Shown piece after piece: positions 1-11,374 of a DNA stretch of 64,000 nt (position 1 is the stretch's first letter; each line of letters opens with the position of its first letter). The stretch is from Gigaspora margarita (lineage: Eukaryota; Glomeromycota; Glomeromycetes; Diversisporales; Gigasporaceae), in assembly GCA_009809945.1 (NCBI GenBank), contig WTPW01000060.1, positions 69,764 to 133,763 on the forward strand, in the 5' to 3' direction. A program made the translations under genes and the position numbers. Below the pieces are notes generated by a model. That model was not told the origin of the DNA. It ran no database searches and saw nothing but the letters and a program-made list of their open reading frames with translations.

Positions 1-904
1 GCTACAAAAATATGCCGCAAAAGGTTTAATGATCAAGGGGAGAACTTATTTTGGTTATATTCCCACAGATGCTAGAAAATCATATTTCTCAATAAAATGT
101 AAAAATATTCCACTAGGAGATAAGAACGAAATTTCAGACACATTCACAGATGTAGGAAATGTATCCTCAATTAGACCACTTTGGATTGAGGGCACGCCAT
201 ACCTTTCCGACCAATGGATTGTGGTTTTTGACACAACCGACGATTCATCCCTAGAAGAAAGAATCCCTAGATTTACGCATATATGGGACAACAAAGTTAC
301 CACGGAATGGAGATCAGCGCCTAAAGTATGTTACTTCTGCGAAGAAGAAGGTCATATTAAGAAAGACTGTCAACAACTTAAGTCTTCAATTGAAGCTAGA
401 GAAAGAGCGCGCAGGGAATAGAACGTGCATTCTCTCGAAACATCTATAGAAAATGAAGGGCAGGAGGACCCCTCTCCTCTAGATGATCACATGACAGACT
501 CAGAAACCACTGAAATCCAATCAGAACTGAATGAGATCACAGAAAATGGCAATGATATGCAAATAGATGGATCTAGCGTTAAACCCGCAGAAACGATAAG
601 CAATGCAGACACACCGGTCACACCTCAAAACTCAATCACGGGCCCAGTAGATGAACTATCGGCTGCCTATAACGATGAGAAACCTGCTGCAGATCCTATG
701 ACTATAAGCGAAACAATATTTCCAAACACGTCATCAGACATAATCTCCCCAAAAAATGGGTTAGAAGAGAATGACTCCTTCACATTAGTGAAATGTGCCA
801 GTAACAAAAAAAGGAAGTCAACCAACAGTAAGATGGGTAAAAATGAAAACTCGAGGCCAGCCCCTTATACCAATAAAGGGGAAGGGACCAATTCCAAGCA
901 TTAG
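1..904 (+). pseudogene. LINE ORF1 (zinc-knuckle nucleic-acid-binding protein), broken
   Basis: ORF1 of LINE copy A; its N-terminus lies outside the window. The 29-421 segment holds an RRM-like stretch (IRPLWIEGT, then SDQWIVVF) and a CCHC knuckle, CYFCEEEGHIKKDC, near its end. An in-frame TAG at 419-421 separates it from a hydrophilic, acidic tail (425-904) that ends just before ORF2. In LINEs such proteins bind the element RNA and form the particle that is reverse transcribed. The same domain order recurs at 20428-21211, 21831-22940 and on the minus strand at 63200-63780. The CCHC alone would also suit a Gag, but the downstream APE endonuclease and lack of LTRs settle it as LINE ORF1. Confidence 0.85.
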
Positions 905-930
905 CTGGGCCACCAAACCTATCATGTAAT

Positions 931-1593
931 ATGCCTCACAATATAAATTTGAAAATAGCAACACTAAACGTGAAAGGTCTAAATAACAGAGGCAAACAAA
1001 CAAATACTATCACGCTACTAAAATCATACAAGTTAGACATAATTACACTACAGGAAACTAACATGAACAATGAAAAAACAATTGAACAAATTAAATTTCA
1101 GTGGGGTTTCCCTCAATATGAACTAATAAAGGAGCTATCCTCGCAGGAAAGAAGGACATTGAATTTACCAATATAGCAACTTCCATGGAAGGGATAGTAA
1201 TAAAGCAGAGTTCAAACATAAGGGCCAAGAATTCCATATTACCAATATCTATGCTCCTCCTAACTTGCCAACTTAAACCCAGAATCAAATCGAATAAGTC
1301 AATCAGCATATCAACAAGACCCATCTCGTAAACAATTGCTAGAACTGACTAAAGACTTCATAGACGCCTCTGAAGTAGCGGGAGAGTCTCCCTTCCTTAC
1401 TTACTTCCAAAATACACAGATGGGGAGAAGCATGGCCANGTGCATAGATTACATCTTCATAGAAGCNGAATATAGCCANTTGATCANGNAAATNTCATTA
1501 CGGCATGGGAACTCTGACCATATGCTCTTAGAATNTATACTCCGTTNAGNCAAACCACACGAATNCAATGCCCTTTGGAGATTTGACGAATGA
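931..1593 (+). pseudogene. LINE ORF2 endonuclease domain (APE type), internally deleted
   Basis: Starts at an ATG 27 bases after ORF1. The N-terminal APE motifs are visible: LKIATLNVKGLNN and LDIITLQETN. The region then shifts frame around 1135, where AILAGKKDIEF reads in another frame. Between about 1275 and 1280 it lacks the segment that in copies C, D and E contains the catalytic (G/A)(D/R)DFN stretch, so FHITNIYAPPNLPT runs almost straight into NPESNRISQSAYQ. The later IDYIF and NSDH motifs are present at about 1445 and 1510. This endonuclease, which would nick target DNA to prime reverse transcription, cannot be functional. The same deletion is in copy B. Confidence 0.8.
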
Positions 1594-1704
1594 TGTTTGC
1601 GCAATGATAAATTAGCAAAAGAGATAATGGAAGAATTAACAGATAAAGAAACCCCTAATGATTAGGATTTGTGTAAACTAAGGATTCAATCTATAATAAG
1701 AGCN

Positions 1705-3449
1705 GTTGGATAGAAAAAGGTGAACGTTCAACAAAATACTTCTACGCCAGATTCAAAACTAGATCAATGTCAAGCTGTCAGGATAAGATTAAAATCCCGG
1801 GGGACCCAGAATCAAGACAAGAACCGCTACATTATATAAAAACCTTCTATGAAGCCTTATACAAGACAGAGACCCCTGATGATAATGCAATCTCAGACAT
1901 CACCAAAGACCTGCCTCATGTTCAACAGGAAGAGAACACAAACCTAGAGAAAGAGATTAGTGAAGAAGAAATTGAGGGTGCAATTCGGTCACTTGCATAC
2001 AATAAATCCCCAGGCATGGATGGCCTAACACATGAATTCTATAGGCTGCTAATAGACAAGGTCACCCCAGTCTTAAAAATAGTATTCAACAGGGTCATGA
2101 GAACAGGTGTAATGCCGATATCATGGCACAAGAACATTCTGGTTTTAATACCAAAAAAAGAGAAAAATTTGGAAGAGCTCGGCAGCTGGAGACCGATATC
2201 ATTGGTCAACAGCAACGTCAAAATATTTATGAAAATATTAGCAGACAGACTCAACGGTATTTGTGAGAAACTTATAANGAATGGCCAACAAGGCTTTATT
2301 AAAGGAAGACAAATCACTGACGCAGTCTTAGATATCATCACGACCCTCAGAAATAAAAGAAATGCCACGCATCTAGGCTGGCTAGTCCTAAATGACCAGG
2401 CGAAAGCCTTCGATAGAGTTAACCATACCTATCTGGAGACGGTATTAAGGCAAATGAAGTTCGGAAAAGGCTTCATCAGGATAATAAACAATCTCTTCAC
2501 TAACCAAGAGGCTCATATTCTTGGTAAAGATGGCATCTCAGAACCATTTAGAGTAGAAAGAGGGGTGTGCCAAGGAGATCCTCTCTCACCACTACTATAT
2601 ATTATAGCATTTGAACCCCTGGTAAGACGAATTGAAAAAAATATTAGAGGCATACCCCTCGGTAATTTCTTCTTCAAAGCAGNAGCATATGCNGANNATC
2701 TCTCAGTAGGAATTGGGTCTGGTTCAGACTGGGAGGAACTACAAAAAATTATCAAAACTTATGAAAGTGCCTCNAANGCTAAAATAAATAAAAGGAAAAC
2801 AAAGCTGTTACCTCTGACACAGACAGCGGAAAGAGTCGAGTTAGAAAATGAAAAGGATTTTAATAAAATTACAGAAGAAGAAACCGTAAAAATCTTGGGA
2901 TATGAGATAACTAGGGATGGCCTTGCTCCCAAAAACTTCTGGCCAGGATATATAACCAAGATTAAGAAATTAATAGAACAGTATAGCGGCAGAAACCTCT
3001 CTCTGANAGGNAAAATCCTGGTGGCAAACTCATTAATCCTATCTNGGATTTGGTANGCCTCGTATATATGTCCACCTAATAGAAAACAGATCTTAGAAAT
3101 CAACAACAACATCGCCTATTGGATTAAGCGAAAATCTAAGCTGCTACCAAAGTACTCCACTTTTCAAAAGGCTTACCAAGCCCCTATAATAAACAATCTG
3201 TTAGACGCGCGGCTAGTGACTGTCTGGAAAAGACTCATGACTAGCAATACCTTGTGGGCTNTATTTCAGAGAGATACTATAACCCACCTATTAAGAAACA
3301 AAAGGAACATCGAAGTGGTCACAGCATTAAAAGAGACTCCCATAAAACTGAAAACATGGCCAGACGAATGGAAACCCTATCTAAAAGCTTGGAGGAAGGC
3401 GACCGGCACAATCCTGCAAACTCAAACTGGCCATGGAAAACCTCGATGA
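1705..3449 (+). pseudogene. LINE ORF2 reverse transcriptase domain (copy A, with Ns)
   Basis: The reverse transcriptase core reads in order: SPGMDGLTHEFYRLL, VLIPKKEKN with RPISLVNSNVK, GQQGFIKGRQ, QAKAFDRVNH, and VCQGDPLSPLLY. The YADD catalytic box at about 2687-2698 is masked by Ns but is readable in copy B. The segment upstream of 1767 lost 187 bases at the N at 1704 relative to copy B. The frame ends at 3449 and the C-terminal domain continues in another frame. Function in an active relative: target-primed reverse transcription of the LINE RNA. Confidence 0.85.
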
Positions 3450-3967
3450 TTCAAATAGGACAATGGACGGGAGCACAAATCACAGTTAAAAGGGTAGTGA
3501 ATCTTTTGAGAGAAGCNATTACGATTCNCAATAANGAGGCAGAATCNTTCGGGGAAAAGAAAATTTGGCTTNATCAAAAGGAGATGCTTAATAACAAAAA
3601 AGATATAATGTGGAGGTTATACCACAAATCTCTACCCCTCGGATACAGAATTAGACATATAAATGAAACNGAAACTGGAGACTGCCCATGGTGTCTGGGG
3701 AGAAGACAAAGCNTTGAACATTTNGCGGTAGAGTGNGGAATAGGCAAAGAAATATNGCTTGCGGCCTACAAGTTCATCCAACTGGAAGGGATACAACCAC
3801 CCTCAAAAATTGAAGAAGTCTTCACACCTACGACCAACATGGAAAGAAGGGATATGGAGGCCATAATATGGCTGTATATGAGCTTTGGTGCATATACACC
3901 TCATATAAATGGGGAAAGGAACCACTGTCGAACGAAGCGGCTACTGCAAGAGCAATGTCACAGATAA
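3411..3967 (+). pseudogene. LINE ORF2 C-terminal CCHC region (copy A)
   Basis: Continues ORF2 after a frameshift near 3411-3449. It contains QITVKRVVNLLRE, the conserved MWRLYHKSLPLGYR block and a zinc-knuckle-like C-x2-C-x7-H-x4-C pattern (CPWCLGRRQS, then EHxAVE with the last Cys under an N). LINE ORF2 proteins often carry such a Cys/His cluster after the reverse transcriptase. The equivalent blocks in copies D, E and F confirm this as a conserved part of the family. Confidence 0.8.
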
Positions 3968-4109
3968 GAAAAGAAGTCTCTGACCTATGAAGCTGTCTGG
4001 GAGAAAGCTCTAAGAGTAAGGCAAAAAGGTTTAAATGCATAAAATGCTAGAGATTTAGTATATAGGTAACATAGACATAAAATTGTATCGAATGTACATA
4101 GGTTAATTT

Positions 4110-4180
4110 TACAGAATTTTTGTTAATAAAAAGTGCGCCACTTGCGCCCAGGGGGTATATAACCCATCCTGGTTTAAAAA
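4110..4180 (+). other. LINE family-1 3' tail, shared with SINEs
   Basis: The last 50 or so bases before poly-A, beginning AATAAAAAGTGCGCCAC and ending ACCCATCCTGGTTT, are repeated at 7796-7866 and, diverged, at 30612-30660. The same tail, inverted, forms the 3' end of the SINE at 10430-11182. In LINE/SINE pairs the shared tail is what the LINE reverse transcriptase recognises; that role here is inference. Confidence 0.75.
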
Positions 4181-4717
4181 AAAAAATAAAATAAAATTTG
4201 GAGAATGTCTCTTTAAAGAAATAAATTTTTTAGTTTGATGTTTTTTGTTCTTTTTGTTTTTTTTTTGTTTTTTTTTTATTTTTATTTTTTTTTTTAATTT
4301 ATTTTATTCCAGCACTTTGCAAAAAAAATAATTTAGGCTTTTTCGACACTTTGCAAGCAAACCCAGACTTTTTTAGAACTTTGCAAGAATATATACAACT
4401 TGATTTCAGCAATTTCTGTTATAAACTCTACTTCAGAGAAATGGAGATTTGGGTTTTTATTTTTTTTATTCAGTTTGCTTACATTTCCGTTTTTTTTTTG
4501 TTGTTTTCTTTTTATTTATTTCTTTAATTTTTATTTTTTTTTGTTTATTCAGGCACTTTGCAAAAACTATGATTTCGACGATTTCTTAATTGAAGAACAC
4601 AAACTTTTACTTCGAGAAATAAAAATTTGGGGCTTCATTTATTTTTTTTAATTTGCTTACAGTTTTGTTTTTTGTTTGTTTTTTTTTTTACTTATTTTTT
4701 TAATTTTATTTTATTTT
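4181..4717. repeat. Family X repeat, T-rich with CACTTTGCAAGAA motif (duplicated stretch)
   Basis: Long T tracts alternate with the motif CACTTTGCAAGAA. Bases 4198-4717 match 7884-8403 essentially identically, including homopolymer lengths, which supports an assembly duplication. The stretch ends at the single N at 4718. No coding potential is evident. Confidence 0.7.
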
Positions 4718-5167
4718 NAAGGGCCAAGAATTCCATATTACCAATATCTATGCTCCTCCTAACTTGCCAACTTAAACCCAGAATCAAATCGAATAAGTCA
4801 ATCAGCATATCAACAAGACCCATCTCGTAAACAATTGCTAGAACTGACTAAAGACTTCATAGACGCCTCTGAAGTAGCGGGAGAGTCTCCCTTCCTTACT
4901 TACTTCCAAAATACACAGATGGGGAGAAGCATGGCCACGTGCATAGATTACATCTTCATAGAAGCGGAATATAGCCATTTGATCAAGTAAATGTCATTAC
5001 GGCATGGGAACTCTGACCATATGCTCTTAGAATATATACTCCGTTCAGCCAAACCACACGAATTCAATGCCCTTTGGAGATTTGACGAATGATGTTTGCG
5101 CAATGATAAATTAGCAAAAGAGATAATGGAAGAATTAACAGATAAAGAAACCCCTAATGATTAGGAT

Positions 5168-7135
5168 TTGTGTAAACTAAGGATTCAATCTATAATAAGA
5201 GCATTCAAGAAGCCAAAAGCCACAGAAGTGAAAATCGCTCAATTGAACAAGAAACTTCTGAGACTCAAAAAAAGTGCGGCTAGACAGGATGTTAGTAGCC
5301 TTGCAGCTCAAAAGATAGAAGAAATACAGATGGCACTAAAAGACGAATTAGGACAGCTTTCCGAAACATGGCGCAGAAAATCAAAAGCCTGTTGGATAGA
5401 AAAAGGTGAACGTTCAACAAAATACTTCTACGCCAGATTCAAAACTAGATCAATGTCAAGCTGTCAGGATAAGATTAAAATCCCGGGGGACCCAGAATCA
5501 AGACAAGAACCGCTACATTATATAAAAACCTTCTATGAAGCCTTATACAAGACAGAGACCCCTGATGATAATGCAATCTCAGACATCACCAAAGACCTGC
5601 CTCATGTTCAACAGGAAGAGAACACAAACCTAGAGAAAGAGATTAGTGAAGAAGAAATTGAGGGTGCAATTCGGTCACTTGCATACAATAAATCCCCAGG
5701 CATGGATGGCCTAACACATGAATTCTATAGGCTGCTAATAGACAAGGTCACCCCAGTCTTAAAAATAGTATTCAACAGGGTCATGAGAACAGGTGTAATG
5801 CCGATATCATGGCACAAGAACATTCTGGTTTTAATACCAAAAAAAGAGAAAAATTTGGAAGAGCTCGGCAGCTGGAGACCGATATCATTGGTCAACAGCA
5901 ACGTCAAAATATTTATGAAAATATTAGCAGACAGACTCAACGGTATTTGTGAGAAACTTATAATGAATGGCCAACAAGGCTTTATTAAAGGAAGACAAAT
6001 CACTGACGCAGTCTTAGATATCATCACGACCCTCAGAAATAAAAGAAATGCCACGCATCTAGGCTGGCTAGTCCTAAATGACCAGGCGAAAGCCTTCGAT
6101 AGAGTTAACCATACCTATCTGGAGACGGTATTAAGGCAAATGAAGTTCGGAAAAGGCTTCATCAGGATAATAAACAATCTCTTCACTAACCAAGAGGCTC
6201 ATATTCTTGGTAAAGATGGCATCTCAGAACCATTTAGAGTAGAAAGAGGGGTGTGCCAAGGAGATCCTCTCTCACCACTACTATATATTATAGCATTTGA
6301 ACCCCTGGTAAGACGAATTGAAAAAAATATTAGAGGCATACCCCTCGGTAATTTCTTCTTCAAAGCAGCAGCATATGCGGATGATCTCTCAGTAGGAATT
6401 GGGTCTGGTTCAGACTGGGAGGAACTACAAAAAATTATCAAAACTTATGAAAGTGCCTCTAACGCTAAAATAAATAAAAGGAAAACAAAGCTGTTACCTC
6501 TGACACAGACAGCGGAAAGAGTCGAGTTAGAAAATGAAAAGGATTTTAATAAAATTACAGAAGAAGAAACCGTAAAAATCTTGGGATATGAGATAACTAG
6601 GGATGGCCTTGCTCCCAAAAACTTCTGGCCAGGATATATAACCAAGATTAAGAAATTAATAGAACAGTATAGCGGCAGAAACCTCTCTCTGAGAGGAAAA
6701 ATCCTGGTGGCAAACTCATTAATCCTATCTCGGATTTGGTACGCCTCGTATATATGTCCACCTAATAGAAAACAGATCTTAGAAATCAACAACAACATCG
6801 CCTATTGGATTAAGCGAAAATCTAAGCTGCTACCAAAGTACTCCACTTTTCAAAAGGCTTACCAAGCCCCTATAATAAACAATCTGTTAGACGCGCAGCT
6901 AGTGACTGTCTGGAAAAGACTCATGACTAGCAATACCTTGTGGGCTTTATTTCAGAGAGATACTATAACCCACCTATTAAGAAACAAAAGGAACATCGAA
7001 GTGGTCACAGCATTAAAAGAGACTCCCATAAAACTGAAAACATGGCCAGACGAATGGAAACCCTATCTAAAAGCTTGGAGGAAGGCGACCGGCACAATCC
7101 TGCAAACTCAAACTGGCCATGGAAAACCTCGATGA
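5168..7135 (+). pseudogene. LINE ORF2 reverse transcriptase (655-residue open stretch)
   Basis: Longest open stretch in the window. The first 90 residues are a basic linker (KLLRLKKSAAR). The reverse transcriptase follows: GMDG at about residue 178, AFDRV with Asp311, CQGDPLSPLLY and the catalytic box YADD at 403-406, all intact. The thumb-like region then has GYEITRDGLAPKNFWPGYI and the NLSLRGKILVANS block. The start shown is only the first Met after an in-frame TAG at 5162; copy C continues through this point with TGG, so the real ORF2 began far upstream at the endonuclease. A frameshift near the end moves the CCHC region to another frame. The catalytic residues survive but the protein as a whole does not. 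Confidence 0.9.
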
Positions 7136-7653
7136 TTCAAATAGGACAATGGACGGGAGCACAAATCACAGTTAAAAGGGTAGTGAATCTTTTGAGAGAA
7201 GCAATTACGATTCGCAATAATGAGGCAGAATCATTCGGGGAAAAGAAAATTTGGCTTCATCAAAAGGAGATGCTTAATAACAAAAAAGATATAATGTGGA
7301 GGTTATACCACAAATCTCTACCCCTCGGATACAGAATTAGACATATAAATGAAACCGAAACTGGAGACTGCCCATGGTGTCTGGGGAGAAGACAAAGCAT
7401 TGAACATTTTGCGGTAGAGTGCGGAATAGGCAAAGAAATATGGCTTGCGGCCTACAAGTTCATCCAACTGGAAGGGATACAACCACCCTCAAAAATTGAA
7501 GAAGTCTTCACACCTACGACCAACATGGAAAGAAGGGATATGGAGGCCATAATATGGCTGTATATGAGCTTTGGTGCATATACACCTCATATAAATGGGG
7601 AAAGGAACCACTGTCGAACGAAGCGGCTACTGCAAGAGCAATGTCACAGATAA
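7097..7653 (+). pseudogene. LINE ORF2 C-terminal CCHC region (copy B)
   Basis: Clean version of the C-terminal region: NWPWKTSMIQIGQWTG, DIMWRLYHKSLPLGYR, then CPWCLGRRQSIEHFAVEC, a full C-x2-C-x7-H-x4-C cluster. It sits in a different frame from the reverse transcriptase upstream. The corresponding region of copy C (29280-29700) confirms that they were once one reading frame. Confidence 0.8.
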
Positions 7654-7866
7654 GAAAAGAAGTCTCTGACCTATGAAGCTGTCTGGGAGAAAGCTCTAAG
7701 AGTAAGGCAAAAAGGTTTAAATGCATAAAATGCTAGAGATTTAGTATATAGGTAACATAGACATAAAATTGTATCGAATGTACATAGGTTAATTTTACAG
7801 AATTTTTGTTAATAAAAAGTGCGCCACTTGCGCCCAGGGGGTATATAACCCATCCTGGTTTAAAAA

Positions 7867-9345
7867 AAAAAATAAAATAAAATTTGGAGAATGTCTCTTT
7901 AAAGAAATAAATTTTTTAGTTTGATGTTTTTTGTTCTTTTTGTTTTTTTTTTGTTTTTTTTTTATTTTTATTTTTTTTTTTAATTTATTTTATTCCAGCA
8001 CTTTGCAAAAAAAATAATTTAGGCTTTTTCGACACTTTGCAAGCAAACCCAGACTTTTTTAGAACTTTGCAAGAATATATACAACTTGATTTCAGCAATT
8101 TCTGTTATAAACTCTACTTCAGAGAAATGGAGATTTGGGTTTTTATTTTTTTTATTCAGTTTGCTTACATTTCCGTTTTTTTTTTGTTGTTTTCTTTTTA
8201 TTTATTTCTTTAATTTTTATTTTTTTTTGTTTATTCAGGCACTTTGCAAAAACTATGATTTCGACGATTTCTTAATTGAAGAACACAAACTTTTACTTCG
8301 AGAAATAAAAATTTGGGGCTTCATTTATTTTTTTTAATTTGCTTACAGTTTTGTTTTTTGTTTGTTTTTTTTTTTACTTATTTTTTTAATTTTATTTTAT
8401 TTTATTTATTCCTGACTTTCTTTGGAAACTTTGCAAGAAAACAACCTGACTTTCAGCACTTTACAAAAACACCAACTCTAACTTCTTCAGCATTTTGCAA
8501 GAAGTAGCGAATATAAGTAAATATGAATAAAAGGAAATTTGGGGCTTTATTTATTTTTTTTTAATTTGCTTACAGATTTGTTTTTTTTTACTTTTTTTTA
8601 TTTTTATTTTATTTTATTTATTCTCAACGTTTTTCAAAACTTTGCAAAAAAACAATCTAACTTTCAGCACTTTACAAAATACCAACTCTAACTTCTCCAG
8701 CACTTTGCAAGAAGTAGCGAATATAAGCGAATATGAAAAAAGGAAATAATAGCTAACTGCAGAGTAAGGAAAATAAGTGTGTTAGACTAGTATTTTTATA
8801 GAATTAAATGTGACAAAGTGCGAAATTATTTAAAATATTATTATTTTTTTTAATATTTTTTTTTTAGTTTCATTTTTTTGGGGTTTATTTTTTTTTATTA
8901 TTTTTTTTTTATTATTTTTTTGTAAAAAATGTAATATAATATATAATAAAAAATATATAATATTAATTAAAATTTTAAAATATAATGTATAAAAAAAATA
9001 TATATAAAATTTTATAATAAATTGCGAAACCTTGCAAAAACTTGCAAAAACTTGTAAAACATTTAAAAATTTGCAAAAAGCATGATGATGAATATAATTA
9101 TTAATTGATCGTAATATCTCATTGATTTACGCCAATTTTACCAGTTTTCAACATTTGTAATATTTTCACTATATTTTGAATTCACTATGCCGTAAATGTT
9201 CGTAATTATTACACCTGCGTAATACTCCGTAGTTACTATAGTGTAAACTTATGTAATTATTACCTCTACGTAATGTTCCATACTAATCATAGGTATTACG
9301 TAAGTTTACATCTGCGTAAAAACTTGCGGAGGTTTACATATATTT
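7867..9345. repeat. Family X repeat, right part
   Basis: Runs from the LINE poly-A through T-rich blocks with CACTTTGCAAGAA, an AAGTAGCGAATATAAG segment, TA-rich DNA around 8930-9010, then AATTGCGAAACCTTGC and a TACGTAAGTTTAC-rich end. The same order of blocks occurs at 15579-17321 and, up to the TA-rich part, at 32216-35460. The LINE appears to have inserted into this element. No gene is seen. Confidence 0.6.
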
Positions 9346-9355
9346 TTTTTGCTAA

Positions 9356-9780
9356 TGTAGTAGCAAAATATAGATTATTTTGATAAAAAAGCAAGTTAGC
9401 TATATATGCTAAAGTTAAAAATTTTTGGGTTGTAATATAAACCCTTTTTTTTGTCAAAATAATCTGCTTTGGGCTTCTAAGTAAACTTGTTTGGCATGCA
9501 ATTTTACTTGTATTAAAGTCCAAACATGTTTTTTTCAAACCTTTTACCAAGTGAATTTTTTTTTCTAACTTTAACCCTATTATTCACTTAGTAAAAGGTT
9601 CGAAAAAATGCAGTTGGACTTAAATACAAGTAGAATTACATGCTAAATAAGTTTACTTAGAAGCTCAAAGTGGGTTATCTTGACAAAAAAAAAGGATTTA
9701 TATTACAAACCAAAATTTTTTAACTTTAGCATATAGCTAACTTGCTTTTTTGTCAAGATAACCTATGTTTTGCTACAAAG
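9356..9780. repeat. Foldback element, arms about 200 bp
   Basis: The left arm starts near TAGTAGCAAAATATAG and the right arm ends near CTATGTTTTGCTA. The arms share AAGCAAGTTAGCTATATATGC and its complement, plus the CCAAACATG/TTGGACTT and CTTTTACCAAGTGAA segments meeting at about 9568. The arms have diverged by scattered mutations. A non-autonomous DNA element is likely; I could not read a clear target duplication. Confidence 0.6.
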
Positions 9781-10042
9781 TAAACCTGTTTAGCATAAAA
9801 TTATATATATAATTGTAGTTTTAAAATTGGAAACTTTTTCTTTTTAAAAAATTTTATTAAGAAAATTTGCAAAATTGGCAAAATTTTAAAAAATTAAGTT
9901 AGGGAAGTGCAGTAAATCACGTAATTAGGGTTTACATAGGTCCGACCACCCCACTCCCCCTGTGATAGACTATTGACCAATCAAATTTCATCTTTTTAAT
10001 ATTAAAAAAATTTAAAAATATTTTTGACCCCACGTATGATAA

Positions 10043-10386
10043 CAGTCGCTACATAGTAAAGTCAAAATTTTACTATGTGAATCGATTAAAGTTGCTTAAG
10101 TAAACTTGTTCAGAAGATCAAAATACACTTATTTTAAAATTTTCATTAGCATTGGAGAACTTTTTATTATTTGACTTTTTGAATTTTTTGTTCGACAAAA
10201 ATTTTAAAATTTTTTAAAAAAATACATTCGACGAACGAAAATTTAAAAGTTAAATAATAAAAACTTCTTTAATTTTGATAAAAATTTCAGGGTATATGTA
10301 TTTTGATATTCCATACAAGTTTACTTAATCGATAAGTATCGATTGATATAGTAAAATTTAGACTTTACTATGTAGCAACTTTCTGC
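10043..10386. mobile_element. MITE family A (inverted ends GTCGCTACATAGTAAAGTC)
   Basis: The ends are complementary around CGCTACATAGTAAAGTC and GACTTTACTATGTAGC. The inner part has TTTTTATTATTTGACTTTT, mirrored on the other side, and GTATTTTGAT next to the AAGTTTACTTAA block. Two more copies are at 15546-17652 (split) and 29951-30290. No open frame. Confidence 0.7.
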
Positions 10387-10429
10387 AAATTTTTATTATA
10401 ATAAATACTTTAATATTATTGGCTATTTT

Positions 10430-11182
10430 TTTTTTTTTTTTTTTTTTTAAACCAGGATGGGTTATACCCCCTGGGCACAGAGTGGCGCACTTTTTATTAT
10501 CTGTTGGTCATAGGACCCAGCAGGCCCCTTACATTTGATTTTTACATTATATGTCCTATTTCTATTTATGATACTAGACTATCAATTCTATCTTATGAGG
10601 TCTGTTCTACCCTACCCCTTCCTCATCCGGTTTTTCCTGGTGATGTCCAGCCGGACTGTCATCCGGTGCCTCCTAACCGAAGTATTACAGACAGCCTTTA
10701 AGAAATTAGATTACTCTGCCGGTATGCTTGCTAGATCCATTTTTCGGTGCCCAGGTATTCCCTTCCGAGTTCGGATTAGGCCAGGTTTTTCTCGTAGGAC
10801 TGTTTTCCTGATTTGGTGTCTAACACCGTGTTTTTCTGAACCTTGCAACCGGAATTCCACCGGTAGTATCCTTGTTCAACCGGAATTTCACCGGGAGTTT
10901 TCTATTGTTCCACCGGCATTTCACCGGAAGTATTCTTAATTTCCTTTTTTGTCTGGATCTTCACTAGGGTCCTTATGTTTTCCCATAGAGCATCCAAGTA
11001 TGGTTATGCCATTATCGTAGAGCATCCAAATGTGGTTATATACCCGCACGTGGTCCTAGCACCCTGGTTCAGCCCGTCCGTCTCGTGACTTCGTGTAGAA
11101 TTAATGTTCCTAGTGGGGCTTGAACCGGCGACCTTGCGTTTGGGGACCTGGGAGTGTAACCACTACGCTATCGACCCGCAGG
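10430..11182 (-). mobile_element. tRNA-derived SINE type I with LINE family-1 tail
   Basis: On the minus strand it begins with a tRNA-like head: an A box (TAGCGTAGTGGTT, here TAGCGTAGTGG) and a B box resembling GGTTCAAGCCC, matching RNA polymerase III internal promoters. The body has three units of an ACCGGAATTTCACCGG repeat. The 3' end is the LINE family-1 tail plus poly-A (T run at 10430-10448). Flanking duplications TATTGGCTATTTT are at 10417-10429 and 11183-11195. This is a clean retroposition into the GGG-ended element. Confidence 0.85.
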
Positions 11183-11374
11183 TATTGGCTATTTTACTAT
11201 ATATATATATATAGGACGTGATAAATGGGACCCCCTCCCCCCCTAAAAAATTACATGATTTACTGCACTTCCCTTAAAAATAAAGTTAGATTTAAAGTTT
11301 ATAGTATATTTATATATTTTTTATTATGATTATCACATGTTAGAACATGTACTCTAACTGTTAAAAGAATTAGA

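Larger units (their letters stand above)
1..4180 (+). mobile_element. LINE copy A (family 1, L1/Tad-like), 5' end outside window
   Basis: Non-LTR retrotransposon read in the order ORF1 (1-904), endonuclease (931-1593), reverse transcriptase (1705-3449), C-terminal CCHC region (to 3967), a 3' tail and poly-A near 4170. No terminal repeats are present, which fits a LINE. About forty undetermined bases lie between 1439 and 3757. Where it has Ns, copy B (4719-7866) has called bases, and elsewhere I found only one clear substitution (3211 region, CGG against CAG). A 187-base segment present in copy B is missing at the N at 1704. I read A and B as one locus assembled twice. The L1/Tad clade call is from domain order, not phylogeny. 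Confidence 0.9.
4719..7866 (+). mobile_element. LINE copy B (family 1), second rendering of copy A
   Basis: Carries the endonuclease remainder, a complete reverse transcriptase frame, the C-terminal CCHC region and the 3' tail with poly-A. It lacks ORF1 because the duplicated unit starts inside the endonuclease. This is the best sequence for the family in the window. A TAG at 5162 stands where copy C has TGG (Trp), and a frameshift lies near 7100, so even this version is dead. Confidence 0.9.
1221..8403. repeat. Tandem 3.5-3.7 kb direct duplication, probable assembly artefact
   Basis: 1221-4717 and 4720-8403 repeat the same LINE interior and the same T-rich flank. The offset is 3499 before the N at 1704 and 3686 after it. 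The unit boundary is the single N at 4718. The first unit has many Ns and the second has none. This looks like two overlapping contigs or alleles joined end to end rather than a biological duplication. Confidence 0.75.
9902..11273. mobile_element. GGG-ended DNA element with TTA target duplication
   Basis: Ends are GGGAAGTGCAGTAAATCACG on the left and the near-perfect complement on the right (one transition in 20), directly flanked by TTA on both sides (9899-9901, 11274-11276). The interior has no gene and is largely made of a MITE (10043-10386) and a SINE (10430-11182). A 3-bp TTA duplication fits Zator or PIF/Harbinger. Since a Zator-like transposase sits 600 bases away, cross-mobilisation is a reasonable guess. 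Confidence 0.7.

Noticed and set aside
1-904. Gag of a retrovirus-like element, suggested by the CCHC knuckle
   Set aside because: Followed by an APE endonuclease and LINE-type reverse transcriptase, with no protease, integrase or long terminal repeats; no LTR element was recognised anywhere in the window.
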